A stretch of DNA of 64,000 nucleotides from assembly GCA_049602715.1 (NCBI GenBank), contig JBMYRX010000001.1:48090-112089 (forward strand), in the 5' to 3' direction. This document shows positions 1 to 8,054 of the stretch, piece after piece (positions within the stretch are counted from its first letter, which is position 1; the number at the start of each line of letters is the position of its first letter). This DNA comes from GCA-2697345 sp049602715 (GTDB lineage Bacteria; Pseudomonadota; Alphaproteobacteria; Rhodobacterales; Rhodobacteraceae). The notes under the pieces were generated by a model. It was not told where the DNA came from and searched no databases. It saw nothing but the letters and a program-made list of their open reading frames with translations. The translations under genes and the position numbers were made by a program.

Positions 1-42
1 TTCACCATTGTTATCCCTAGAGATAGTTTGAGGCTTATTCTA

Positions 43-708
43 GTGACACATAAAACCCCAGATGTTGACTGGATCAATAATTCGGTTCCCGTTTCGCGTA
101 AATTCAATGATCCCTACTATTCCATAGATGATGGGATCGCTGAAGCGAATTATGTATTTTTAGAGGGAAATAATTTACCTGAGAGGTTCCGAAATGGATT
201 TCAGATCGGCGAGCTCGGCTTCGGAATAGGTCTAAATATGTTAGTTTCCTATCATTCTTTTATAAAATCTGGAACAAAAGGAATGCTGCGTTATACTTCT
301 TTTGAAAAATACCCCTTAAGCAAAGACCAGATAAGAAAAGCGCTTGCGTGTTTTCCTTCACTTGATACTCAGATGTTATTAGATCATTGGAATACTGAAA
401 CTTTTAGTATCAATTATAAAAATTTATTCTTGACCGTGATTATGGGTGACGCGAGAGACACTATAAAAAGTTGGACTAGCAAAGCTGACGCTTGGTTTTT
501 AGATGGATTTTCTCCATCCAAGAATCCACAACTTTGGGGTCAAAGTTTATTAAAAGATTTAGCCAAGAGAACAAAAATAAATGGTAGTTTTGCAACCTAT
601 TCTGCAGCGGGACATGTACGAGAAAATATGGCAGATGCCGGATTCAATGTTCAAAAAATAAAAGGATATGGCCGTAAAAAACATATGAGCAAAGGATTCC
701 TGAATTGA
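43..708 (+). CDS. mnmD: MnmD-like tRNA 2-aminomethyl-U34 methyltransferase
   Basis: SAM-dependent methyltransferase equivalent to the N-terminal half of E. coli MnmC, which carries out the last methylation in making mnm5(s2)U34 in tRNA. The family opening PVSRKFNDPYYS is present, followed by a SAM-binding loop (GELGFGIGLN, about residues 56-65) and the family signature DGFSPSKNP near 154-162. At about 221 residues it lacks the C-terminal FAD oxidoreductase domain of full MnmC, so it is the stand-alone MnmD form. I chose the GTG at 43 because GAGG lies 9 bases upstream and family alignment fits. The frame is open back to base 1, and TTG at 28 is the alternative. It overlaps the start of the next gene by 4 bases. 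Confidence 0.82.
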   Translation: MTHKTPDVDWINNSVPVSRKFNDPYYSIDDGIAEANYVFLEGNNLPERFRNGFQIGELGFGIGLNMLVSYHSFIKSGTKGMLRYTSFEKYPLSKDQIRKALACFPSLDTQMLLDHWNTETFSINYKNLFLTVIMGDARDTIKSWTSKADAWFLDGFSPSKNPQLWGQSLLKDLAKRTKINGSFATYSAAGHVRENMADAGFNVQKIKGYGRKKHMSKGFLN

Positions 709-1574
709 TTCAAAAAAATTCTCATTTTGGCATATTACTCATGGTTTTAGCCACTTCGATATTTGCTATCCAAGATGGGATCTCTCGTTATTTAGCATCT
801 GAATATAACGTCATGATGGTTGTTATGGTACGCTATTGGTTCTTTGCTTTTTTTGTAATTTTATTAGTTTTTAAAACACAGGGTGGTATTAAAAAAGCTT
901 TTAGTACACCTCAGCCTTTTCTTCAGTTTTTCAGAGGAACATTATTAGCGTTAGAAGTGTGTGTAATTGTCTTAGCTTTCACATTTTTAGGTCTGGTCGA
1001 AAGTCATGCTATTTTCGCTTGTTATCCATTGTTGGCAGCTGCTTTATCCGTACCCATTCTGGGTGAGAAAGTTGGATGGCGACGATGGGTAGCGATTGGT
1101 ATCGGTTGTATTGGAGTATTAATAATACTTCAGCCGGGTATTAAGATTTTTTCACCTTACGCTCTTTTAGCAATCACATCAGCTTTTATGTTCGCATTAT
1201 ATGGCCTGCTAACAAGATATGCAGCAATAAAGGACGATGCCGCTACTAGTTTTTTTTGGACGGGTGTATCTGGTGCGATTATAATGACTTGTCTTGGTTT
1301 TTGGTATTGGGAACCTCTCGCTATAGGAGATTATTCGTGGATGATACTTTTATGCATTACCGCAGTATTAGGCCATTATTTATTAATTAAGTGTTACGAG
1401 TCAGCAGAAGTAAGCGTCGTGCAGCCCTTTGCATATTTCCAGCTTTTATTTATCACTATAATTGGCATCTCTATATTCAATGAAAAACTCGAACCGCATA
1501 TTTTTATTGGAGCGTCAATAATTATTGGAGCTGGACTATTCACACTTTATAGGGAAAAAAAGTCTAGTTCTTAA
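705..1574 (+). CDS. DMT-superfamily (EamA) permease
   Basis: Inner-membrane transporter of about 289 residues with roughly ten hydrophobic segments and two EamA halves. The first helix runs straight into the typical FAIQDGISRYLAS stretch. Small metabolites are exported or imported by this family, but the substrate cannot be read from sequence. The start is a TTG that overlaps the TGA of mnmD, suggesting translational coupling; an in-frame ATG at 741 would remove half of the first helix and is less likely. The 3' end overlaps the convergent lytic transglycosylase gene by 11 bases. It is one of four DMT permeases in the window. Confidence 0.85.
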   Translation: MIQKNSHFGILLMVLATSIFAIQDGISRYLASEYNVMMVVMVRYWFFAFFVILLVFKTQGGIKKAFSTPQPFLQFFRGTLLALEVCVIVLAFTFLGLVESHAIFACYPLLAAALSVPILGEKVGWRRWVAIGIGCIGVLIILQPGIKIFSPYALLAITSAFMFALYGLLTRYAAIKDDAATSFFWTGVSGAIIMTCLGFWYWEPLAIGDYSWMILLCITAVLGHYLLIKCYESAEVSVVQPFAYFQLLFITIIGISIFNEKLEPHIFIGASIIIGAGLFTLYREKKSSS

Positions 1575-3519
1575 TTAGTCTATATAAATCTTTTCGCACC
1601 GGAGCGCCTTTGAGTCGAGCCTCGTAAGGTAACAAGCTCTCTGCGACCCTCATAACATAATTCCTAGTTTCGCGGTACGGTATATCTTCGATCCAATCAA
1701 TAATATCGATATTTTCACTTCTAGGATCCCCAAACATTGCCAACCATCTCTCTAATCTCGTTGGACCAGCATTATATGCGGCGGCAACCAATATAATATT
1801 ATTCCCAAAGCGCCCTGATAGTTCCTCAAGATAAGCAATGCCCAAACGAACATTATATGTTGGATCACTAATTAATCGTTTACTAGAGTACGGAACACCT
1901 ATTTTTCCAGCCATCTCCTGAGCTGTTTTGGGCATCAATTGCATTAACCCACGTGCTCCAACTGGACTTATAACTTCTGGATCAAATTCGCTCTCTCGTC
2001 TAATAATTGAAAGTGGTAAAATTTTGTCAAATTTACTATTGAATGTAATGTCATTAGGCAACTCCAATGGGTAATAAGTACGAAAAATCTGAAATCCTTC
2101 TCTTGCAGCCTGTTTAGTTATCATTAGTGAAACATGAGTTTCTCCTAACTCAGCAGCAAAATTAGCTAACTTTAAAAATTCTTCTTTTGTACTTTTTTCG
2201 GAAAGGTGTACGAGTAGCCTCTCCGTAAGATAACTACTTCCCGCACGACTAACTTGTATAGCTGCCTTCAATACAGAAGATTTAGAAAATCGACTATCTT
2301 GCCAGCCGGTAACAAGCTCGCGGCCAGACATATCAATTAGATCCGGTTCTTTTAAAAAATTAACCGATAATTGTCCGTAGAAACTTGAAAGCGACTTTGT
2401 CGATTCTCTAAAATACTTCTGAGAATTTTCTTCATCATCAAGAGCTTTATACGTCAAACCTAACCAATAACCGGATCGACCTAAGGAGATCGGCGTATCT
2501 ACAACACCAGAAAAATTGTTAAAGTGAACTAAAGAGGTTTTTGGAATTGTCAATTTTTTTAAAGCTATGAAGCCTGAAAGCCACTCTAGATCTGCAAAAT
2601 CTGCACCTTTTTTTAAATGATGATTTGATGCAATACGATACGCTTGCTCAAATTCGCCCGACCTCATCATTTCTCGGGCTAAAACTCTACGCCAATCTGC
2701 CCAAGCCTGGGCTCGTCCCAATGTTTTTTCTGAAACCGATCTTTCGATTATAATTTCGATTGCGCCATCCCAGTGACCATTTCTTAACCTCCAAAGGAAC
2801 CGTTCATAAGCTAAACCTGGGTCATTAGATACTTCCTTAGGCACTAAGTTGATAAAATAATTTACCCTTGACCTATTTTTTCTAAGCGCAATTCGGGCGC
2901 GAGCTAAGGCCTGCCAGTTCTTATCAACCAAAGGCAACATCCGAAAAGCAGATTCTGTATGGCCCTGCCATAACATAGAGTCCATTCGCAAATGATGAAG
3001 ATTTTTAATCGTGAGGCCATTGCGTTCAACATATGCATTATGTTCCTCTTCATCTAAATCGAAATCCTTCCAAGTTCGTTTTATCTCGTTGGAGGCTTCG
3101 AAACTTCGGCCACTTTTTATTAAGGCTTCGGCATATCTCAGTGACCCCGTCCCCGATTGTGGCTTTTGCGTTGAAAAATACTTGATCACTTTCTCAGGAG
3201 CGCCACCACGAGGAATATTTTTCTCACATCTTTTTCTTAGTAACCTTAAACCTGGCCAGTCAGAGTATGTTTTTAAAAACTTTATACACTCATCAAATGT
3301 ACCTTGTTTTCCTCTTAATCTCAGCCAATCCGCTATTGCTAGGCTTTCTTCTTTTACTAAAGTCCCTCGCGCAACATCCACGTCTTGCCAATTCTCATCA
3401 TCTGACCAATCAATTATTTTTCTAAGTATTTCATAGTCTTCCAAAGCCTTGGCACTGCCGAACGACAAAAAATTAAAAATTAAAAATACACTTAAAAAAT
3501 TGATCAGCGTGGACTTCAT
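1564..3519 (-). CDS. slt: Soluble lytic murein transglycosylase
   Basis: Periplasmic peptidoglycan-cleaving enzyme that breaks the MurNAc-GlcNAc bond and forms 1,6-anhydro ends. It has 651 residues, normal for Slt proteins. A hydrophobic signal peptide covers residues 1-25 (cleavage likely near FGSAKA). A long alpha-helical, TPR-like region follows, as in the U-shaped domain of Slt70. The C-terminal SLT domain starts near residue 500: IIRRESEFDP carries the catalytic glutamate (E509), followed by GARGLMQLMP and AAYNAGP motifs. It is transcribed divergently from dapA, a neighbourhood I recall from other alphaproteobacteria. The gene symbol is by family; the specific Slt paralogue is not resolved. 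Confidence 0.9.
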   Translation of the reverse strand: MKSTLINFLSVFLIFNFLSFGSAKALEDYEILRKIIDWSDDENWQDVDVARGTLVKEESLAIADWLRLRGKQGTFDECIKFLKTYSDWPGLRLLRKRCEKNIPRGGAPEKVIKYFSTQKPQSGTGSLRYAEALIKSGRSFEASNEIKRTWKDFDLDEEEHNAYVERNGLTIKNLHHLRMDSMLWQGHTESAFRMLPLVDKNWQALARARIALRKNRSRVNYFINLVPKEVSNDPGLAYERFLWRLRNGHWDGAIEIIIERSVSEKTLGRAQAWADWRRVLAREMMRSGEFEQAYRIASNHHLKKGADFADLEWLSGFIALKKLTIPKTSLVHFNNFSGVVDTPISLGRSGYWLGLTYKALDDEENSQKYFRESTKSLSSFYGQLSVNFLKEPDLIDMSGRELVTGWQDSRFSKSSVLKAAIQVSRAGSSYLTERLLVHLSEKSTKEEFLKLANFAAELGETHVSLMITKQAAREGFQIFRTYYPLELPNDITFNSKFDKILPLSIIRRESEFDPEVISPVGARGLMQLMPKTAQEMAGKIGVPYSSKRLISDPTYNVRLGIAYLEELSGRFGNNIILVAAAYNAGPTRLERWLAMFGDPRSENIDIIDWIEDIPYRETRNYVMRVAESLLPYEARLKGAPVRKDLYRLIKN

Positions 3520-3658
3520 AGCTTTGCGCTTCCCTCTCTAAGGGCTATCCTAACTTTTCTAATATTATAGGCAATAGTCAACCACCGGTTTATTAATACT
3601 TGCGGCTATCTTTTCCTAAGTTTATTCTGTAAACAGTTTTATTTAAGGAGCGTCACTT

Positions 3659-4525
3659 ATGTTTAGAGGATCATTACCTGCATTGGTAACCCCCATGAAG
3701 AAAGGGGAAATAGATTTTAACGTGATTCAAGACTTAGTTGAGTGGCATATTTCACAAGGATCTAATGGTTTAGTGCCTGTTGGCACTACTGGAGAAAGCC
3801 CAACATTAAGTCATGATGAGCATAATAAAGTAGTAGAATGCGTCGTTAAAACAGCCGCTGGAAGAATACCAATAATTGCTGGTGCTGGTTCGAATAATAC
3901 GGCAGAAACAGTTCAATTAGTAGATCACGCAAAACGAGCTGGAGCGGACGCAGCTCTCGTTGTTACGCCCTACTATAACAAACCAACTCAAAACGGATTG
4001 ATACAGCATTTCTCTGCTGCCGAAAAATGCGGCTTACCAATAATTATTTACAATATTCCACCTAGATCGGTAGTAGACATGACACCAGAGACCATGGGAG
4101 GTTTAGCAAAACTTCCCAATATTGTAGGCGTAAAAGATGCAACGGGCGACGTAGCAAGAGTGTCTCTGCAAAGGATTAGTTGCGGCACTGACTTTATTCA
4201 ACTGTCCGGTGAAGATGCTTCCGCTATTGGATTCAATGCACAGGGTGGCGTCGGATGTATCACCGTAACCGGGAATGTTGCTCCCAAACTATGCTCTCAA
4301 ATGCAAAAAGCCACTTTGGCTGGGGATTTCAAAAAAGCTTTGGAATATCAAGATCTCTTAATGCCACTCCATGACGCAATCTTCACGGAGCCTGGAGTCG
4401 CCGGTGCAAAATATGGGCTATCTGTATTAGGGAAATGTACGGAAGAAGTTAGATCTCCTCTCACTGAACTTACCTCCAAAACAAAAAAATTAATTGAAAA
4501 CGCAATTAAGCATGCCGGCTTATAA
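3659..4525 (+). CDS. dapA: 4-hydroxy-tetrahydrodipicolinate synthase
   Basis: Class I aldolase that condenses pyruvate with aspartate semialdehyde, the first committed step to meso-diaminopimelate and lysine in the cytosol. Family landmarks are GTTGES (42-47), the catalytic tyrosine in IIIYNIPPRS (Y131), the arginine R136 that binds the semialdehyde carboxylate, and the Schiff-base lysine in GVKDATGD (K159). Length is 288, close to the usual 290-300. AAGGAG lies 9 bases before the ATG. It is followed after 29 bases by smpB, probably in one transcript. This is the true DapA type, unlike the divergent DHDPS-family protein at 57.2-58.2 kb. Confidence 0.96.
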   Translation: MFRGSLPALVTPMKKGEIDFNVIQDLVEWHISQGSNGLVPVGTTGESPTLSHDEHNKVVECVVKTAAGRIPIIAGAGSNNTAETVQLVDHAKRAGADAALVVTPYYNKPTQNGLIQHFSAAEKCGLPIIIYNIPPRSVVDMTPETMGGLAKLPNIVGVKDATGDVARVSLQRISCGTDFIQLSGEDASAIGFNAQGGVGCITVTGNVAPKLCSQMQKATLAGDFKKALEYQDLLMPLHDAIFTEPGVAGAKYGLSVLGKCTEEVRSPLTELTSKTKKLIENAIKHAGL

Positions 4526-4554
4526 CAATAGATTAAAGCAGCGTAGATTGGATC

Positions 4555-5031
4555 ATGTCTAAAAAGACTGAAAATACAAACTATAAAGTAATCTCAGAGA
4601 ACCGTCGTGCGCGTTATGATTATTCCATTGAAGATGATATAGAATGTGGCATTTCTCTAGAAGGTTCAGAAGTGAAGAGCCTTCGAACTGGGAAAACTCA
4701 GATTGGCGAAAGCTATGCATCAGTAGAGAATACCGAATTATGGCTAGTAAATTGTTATATCCCCCCATACAGTCAAGCTAACGCTTTTCATCATGAGGAA
4801 CGACGAAGAAGAAAACTTCTGGTCTCGAAGAAGGAGCTTTCTAAATTATGGTCTGCAACACAACGCGACGGTATGACACTTGTACCACTAGTTTTATACT
4901 TCAATCATAAAGGTAGGGCAAAAATTAAACTTGGGTTAGCAAAAGGAAAAAAACTATCCGACAAGAGAGCGGTTGAAGCAAAAAGAGATTGGCAAAGACA
5001 AAAATCACGTCTTTTAAAGGAGCACACCTAG
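4555..5031 (+). CDS. smpB: SsrA (tmRNA)-binding protein SmpB
   Basis: Partner of tmRNA in trans-translation, the main bacterial route for freeing ribosomes from broken mRNAs. The 158-residue protein has the OB-fold signatures ISLEGSEVKSLR and SYASVEN, and a basic C-terminal tail (KRDWQRQKSRLLKEHT) that enters the ribosomal A site. Length and tail are normal. It lies downstream of dapA and about 3 kb upstream of arfB, a second, tmRNA-independent rescue factor, so two ribosome-rescue genes sit in the same region. No tmRNA gene was seen in the window. Confidence 0.96.
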   Translation: MSKKTENTNYKVISENRRARYDYSIEDDIECGISLEGSEVKSLRTGKTQIGESYASVENTELWLVNCYIPPYSQANAFHHEERRRRKLLVSKKELSKLWSATQRDGMTLVPLVLYFNHKGRAKIKLGLAKGKKLSDKRAVEAKRDWQRQKSRLLKEHT

Positions 5032-5062
5032 ATCGTGAAAACTAAAGTCATATGAGGTAGAA

Positions 5063-5911
5063 ATGGATGATAATTCTAATACATTAATATCAACAGACTG
5101 GTTAGCATTTAACCTAAAAAATCCAAATGTCCGCATAATTGATGCATCTTGGTACTTGCCTGACATGAAGAGAAACCCAAGGGAGGAATACGATAAGGCG
5201 CATATCCCAGGAGCAAGATTTTTTGATATTGATGAAATTTGTGATTTGCAATCTAAACTTCCACATATGGTACCATCACCCGAAAAATTTGTATCTCGGA
5301 TAAGAGCTATGGGAATTGGGGATAAACACAAAATTGTTATCTATGATGGTGCTGGTTTATTTTCTGCAGCTAGAGTGTGGTGGCTTTTTAAATTAATGGG
5401 TAAGGCGGAAGTATCCGTGTTAGATGGTGGATTCCCAAAGTGGTTGAACGACGGGTATCCCTCAGACAACCAACCAGTTTTTATGAGGGATCAACATATG
5501 ACCACAGACTTTCATGAGGCACTGGTTAAAAATGTTACTCAGGTGTCTGCTGCCTCAAAACTAGGTGATCATGAAATTTTAGATGCGCGAGGCCCTGGCC
5601 GTTTCGCAGGGAAAGACCCGGAACCTAGGAAAGGTCTTAGAGCAGGTCATATACCAGGGTCAAAAAATATTCATTATAAAGATCTTTTAAATGATGATGG
5701 TACTATGAAGGACAAACATAGTCTCTTTAACACATTTAAAAATGCAAAAGTTGACTTTAAAAAACCAATTATAACTACCTGCGGATCAGGGGTAACAGCA
5801 GCTATAATATCTCTAGCCCTAGAGATTATTGGACAAAAAAATCATTCTCTTTATGATGGTTCGTGGACAGAGTGGGGCCAATTTGACCAATTACCAATCG
5901 AAGTCGGTTAA
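5063..5911 (+). CDS. sseA: 3-mercaptopyruvate/thiosulfate sulfurtransferase (two-domain rhodanese)
   Basis: Two tandem rhodanese domains in 282 residues. The N-terminal domain is inactive-type; the C-terminal one holds the active-site cysteine C240 in the loop TTCGSGVTAA. The CGSGVTA loop is the mercaptopyruvate sulfurtransferase type rather than the CRKGVTA of thiosulfate rhodaneses. It moves sulfur from 3-mercaptopyruvate (made by transamination of cysteine) to thiophilic acceptors. The next gene, an aminotransferase, starts 5 bases after its stop and could supply keto acids, but that link is inference. GAGG precedes the ATG. Confidence 0.9.
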   Translation: MDDNSNTLISTDWLAFNLKNPNVRIIDASWYLPDMKRNPREEYDKAHIPGARFFDIDEICDLQSKLPHMVPSPEKFVSRIRAMGIGDKHKIVIYDGAGLFSAARVWWLFKLMGKAEVSVLDGGFPKWLNDGYPSDNQPVFMRDQHMTTDFHEALVKNVTQVSAASKLGDHEILDARGPGRFAGKDPEPRKGLRAGHIPGSKNIHYKDLLNDDGTMKDKHSLFNTFKNAKVDFKKPIITTCGSGVTAAIISLALEIIGQKNHSLYDGSWTEWGQFDQLPIEVG

Positions 5912-5915
5912 TCTT

Positions 5916-7100
5916 ATGTTTGAGAATCTAGTCTTGCCACCACCTGACGAAATACTAGAGCTAATGCATAAATTTAGAAATGATACAAGAAAGTATAAGA
6001 TTGATTTAGGTGTCGGTGTTTACAAAAACCATTTGGGTAACACACCAATCATGACTGCTGTCAAGACAGCAGAGAAAAGGTTATGGGAGGAGGAAAATAC
6101 CAAGAGTTATGTAGGTCTTACTGGTGATCCTTTTTTTCATAAAATGATGATAAAACTTATTCTGGGACCTTCCTTTGAAGAAGAGCGTGCTGCGGCGGCA
6201 GCGACACCTGGAGGAACTGGTGCTTTGAGGCAAGGTCTCGAATTAATAAAAATAGCAAATCCCAATGCAACCATATGGCTTAGCAATCCAACTTGGCCAA
6301 ATCATCCGTCAATAATAGATTATTTACAGCTAAAATCGTCTGAGTATAGTTACTTCAACTTCAAAAATAAAACTGTCTCGTTTAACGCTATGCTAAAAGA
6401 TCTTTCAGAGGCCAATAATGGCGATATTGTATTGTTACACGGTTGTTGTCATAATCCCACTGGAGCAAATTTAAATCAAAACCAGTGGGAAATTTTAGGA
6501 GATTTTTTAAATAAAAAAAATTTAATACCACTTATTGATTTAGCTTACCAAGGTTTTGGTAACGGGATACAAAAGGATAGTTTAGGGATAAGATCTTTAG
6601 TTAACTTGGTACCAGAAACGATTATTGCCTCAAGCTGCTCTAAAAATTTTGGTATATACCGAGAGCGGACAGGGATTATAATTACAACGTCAAACGACCA
6701 GAAGCAAAAAGCCGTTAATCAGGGTATATTAGCTTATTTAAATCGTAACAGCTTCTCATTCCCACCTGATCACGGTTCAAAACTTGTTTCAATGATCTTA
6801 AGTGATACGCATTTAAGAAAAAACTGGGAAGCAGAATTAAATGACATAAGAACAAGTATGCAAGAAAACCGAGAATTCTTGGTCAGAGAACTAAGTAGTC
6901 GGGTAGGATCAGATCGGTTTGGATTTCTATCCGAACATAGAGGTATGTTTTCTTTATTAGGCGCCTCTCATGAACAAGTACAAGAACTACAAGTTCAGCA
7001 TGGGATATATATGGTTTCTGATAGCCGGATGAACATAGCTGCTCTGAGCAAAAAAACTATACCTCTTTTAGCAGACGCAATTGTCGCAGTTGGTGTATGA
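5916..7100 (+). CDS. Class I PLP aminotransferase (aromatic/aspartate type)
   Basis: Fold-type I aminotransferase of the AspC/TyrB group, interconverting aspartate or aromatic amino acids with their 2-oxo acids. The PLP-binding lysine is in the hallmark SCSKNFGIYRERTG. Other landmarks are IDLGVGVYKN near the N-terminus, LHGCCHNPTG in the middle (the aspartate-family PTG turn) and LIDLAYQGFG. A longer open frame begins at 5829 inside sseA, but the ATG at 5916 yields the canonical MFENLVLPPPDEILEL start and a normal 394-residue protein. The gene is tightly linked to sseA (4-base gap). Aspartate versus tyrosine/phenylalanine preference cannot be decided from sequence. Confidence 0.9.
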   Translation: MFENLVLPPPDEILELMHKFRNDTRKYKIDLGVGVYKNHLGNTPIMTAVKTAEKRLWEEENTKSYVGLTGDPFFHKMMIKLILGPSFEEERAAAAATPGGTGALRQGLELIKIANPNATIWLSNPTWPNHPSIIDYLQLKSSEYSYFNFKNKTVSFNAMLKDLSEANNGDIVLLHGCCHNPTGANLNQNQWEILGDFLNKKNLIPLIDLAYQGFGNGIQKDSLGIRSLVNLVPETIIASSCSKNFGIYRERTGIIITTSNDQKQKAVNQGILAYLNRNSFSFPPDHGSKLVSMILSDTHLRKNWEAELNDIRTSMQENREFLVRELSSRVGSDRFGFLSEHRGMFSLLGASHEQVQELQVQHGIYMVSDSRMNIAALSKKTIPLLADAIVAVGV

Positions 7101-7156
7101 TGTTTCATGTTGTAGATTTTAGCTAAAACTTTTAAGTCCAACTCAATAAAAAAAAC

Positions 7157-7184
7157 CAAGTCTCCGCAACCTTGTAAAAACGGA
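7157..7184 (+). promoter_or_regulatory. Candidate preQ1-I-like riboswitch pseudoknot
   Basis: Compact H-type pseudoknot just before the queuosine-precursor transporter. Stem 1 is CAAG (7157-7160) with CTTG (7171-7174). The 10-base loop TCTCCGCAAC contains TCCG (7163-7166), which pairs with CGGA (7181-7184) across the A-rich linker TAAAAA. Stem 1, short loop, stem 2, A-rich third loop is the layout of preQ1 class I aptamers. CGGAA lies 6-8 bases before the ATG at 7192, where a Shine-Dalgarno sequence should be, so ligand binding could hide the ribosome site. Seen: the complementarity and position. Inferred: ligand and switching. Short stems can arise by chance. Confidence 0.5.
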
Positions 7185-7191
7185 ATATTTT

Positions 7192-7827
7192 ATGAGAAAA
7201 ATTATGCCAGGTATTTTAGCTATGACCTTAATCGTCGTAGCTTCTAATATTTTAGTCCAACATATCTTATTCAATGGCTGGCTAACGTGGGGCGCTTTTA
7301 CCTATCCCTTAGCTTTTTTAACGACAGACATAATGAACCGGGTATATGGTCCAGTAGTAGCAAGAAAAATCATTTTAGTTGGATTCTTTACAGGAATAAT
7401 ATGTTCCCTAGTTGGTACGCAAATAGAAAATGATTACGGACCACTTGTAACTTTAAGAATTGCGATTGCATCCGGTCTTGGGTTTATCTCAGCTCAATTT
7501 ATAGATTTAGCCATTTTCGAGAAATTTAGAAAAACTAACTGGTGGAAGGCCCCCTTAATATCATCCGTAGTCGGGTCATTTGTGGATACTACTATATTCT
7601 TTAGTGTCGCATTTTCAAAAAAACTGTCCTGGATTGAACCTTCAAATGATGTATCTTGGGCAAGTGATTTAAGGGCTATCTTTGATTTTGGCCCCCAATT
7701 ACCATATTGGGTAGGGTTGGGTTTAGCCGACTACGGATTAAAGTTAACCATTGCAATTATAGCTCTTATTCCCTTCAGCATAATTGTAAAAAAATTAGCA
7801 CAAAATTCAAAAAACACTTTGAGTTAA
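7192..7827 (+). CDS. yhhQ: Queuosine precursor transporter (YhhQ/VUT family)
   Basis: Inner-membrane protein of 211 residues with about six hydrophobic segments, of the YhhQ family that takes up preQ0/preQ1 for queuosine synthesis at tRNA position 34. Family features include the acidic/polar intramembrane segments TTDIMNRVYGP and FVDTTIFFSVAF and a C-terminal helix before a lysine-rich tail. It follows the aminotransferase after a 91-base leader that contains a candidate preQ1-type pseudoknot; transporters of this family are known preQ1 riboswitch targets. No queuosine biosynthesis genes are visible nearby, so whether the cell salvages preQ0, preQ1 or queuine is open. Confidence 0.88.
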   Translation: MRKIMPGILAMTLIVVASNILVQHILFNGWLTWGAFTYPLAFLTTDIMNRVYGPVVARKIILVGFFTGIICSLVGTQIENDYGPLVTLRIAIASGLGFISAQFIDLAIFEKFRKTNWWKAPLISSVVGSFVDTTIFFSVAFSKKLSWIEPSNDVSWASDLRAIFDFGPQLPYWVGLGLADYGLKLTIAIIALIPFSIIVKKLAQNSKNTLS

Positions 7828-7830
7828 GTA

Positions 7831-7836
7831 TATAAT
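7831..7836 (+). promoter_or_regulatory. Possible -10 element upstream of leader ORF/arfB
   Basis: A perfect TATAAT hexamer lies 4 bases after the yhhQ stop and 44 bases before the 18-codon ORF. The best -35 match, TTCAAA at 7806-7811, is weak and 19 bases away. If used, transcription would start near 7843 and give a roughly 195-base RNA ending at the terminator at 8003-8038. Cotranscription from yhhQ is equally possible. Confidence 0.35.
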
Positions 7837-7879
7837 GTGTCAAGTTAAATTAACCGTAAACAAATGAAAGGAGGTGCCT

Positions 7880-7936
7880 ATGTCTAGAGTTAAATGGAAC
7901 CAGAAGGTTGTAAAAATCTCGGAGGCAGAATTATAA
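7880..7936 (+). CDS. 18-codon leader ORF with perfect Shine-Dalgarno
   Basis: ATG at 7880, TAA at 7934-7936, encoding MSRVKWNQKVVKISEAEL. It is preceded at 5 bases spacing by AAAGGAGG (7867-7874), one of the strongest ribosome-binding sites in the window, so translation is very likely. I do not recognise the peptide. It has one tryptophan and no run of a single amino acid, so it is not a classical amino-acid-counting attenuator leader. Its stop codon lies inside the 5' arm of a hairpin that can block an antiterminator (see the RNA element 7934-8038). It may be a sensor peptide for arfB, a small functional protein, or both. It is below usual gene-calling length. Confidence 0.6.
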   Translation: MSRVKWNQKVVKISEAEL

Positions 7937-8038
7937 GGGCAGCCCCTTAAATTCAGTTGAGGTTTTTGGTTTTTCCAAAGCGCCTTCATCCATAAAATTC
8001 GGAAGGGTTGCCTACTAAGAAGGCAACCCTTTCTTTTT
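7934..8038 (+). terminator. Intrinsic terminator with competing attenuator-like hairpins before arfB
   Basis: A strong Rho-independent terminator: AAGGGTTGCCT (8003-8013) pairs with AGGCAACCCTT (8021-8031), loop 7 bases, followed by a T-rich tail to 8038. Upstream, TAAGGG (7934-7939) pairs with CCCTTA (7944-7949) over a 4-base loop; the first TAA is the leader ORF stop. The segment 7937-7948 (GGGCAGCCCCTT) is a near copy of the terminator's 3' arm and could instead pair with 8003-8013 through about 11 pairs with one bulge and two G-U pairs. The arrangement is that of segments 1-2-3-4 in translation-controlled attenuators. ArfB's ATG is only 17 bases past the T tract. Confidence 0.7.
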
Positions 8039-8054
8039 AATATAGATAACGCTT

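Noticed and set aside
3011..3436. A 141-codon plus-strand frame inside the lytic transglycosylase gene.
   Set aside because: It lies wholly opposite a gene with clear catalytic motifs and has no recognisable domain or ribosome site; it is a shadow frame.
5829..5915. Upstream extension of the class I aminotransferase into sseA.
   Set aside because: The extra 29 residues do not resemble the family, and ATG 5916 gives the standard N-terminus.
7117..7128. Palindrome TTTTAGCTAAAA after the aminotransferase stop.
   Set aside because: Short, AT-rich, no T tract or partner site; expected by chance in this composition.
7101..8054. Possible 4.5S, 6S or tRNA gene in the yhhQ-arfB region.
   Set aside because: The hairpins do not match SRP RNA, 6S RNA or tRNA folds; the leader-ORF/attenuator reading explains them better.
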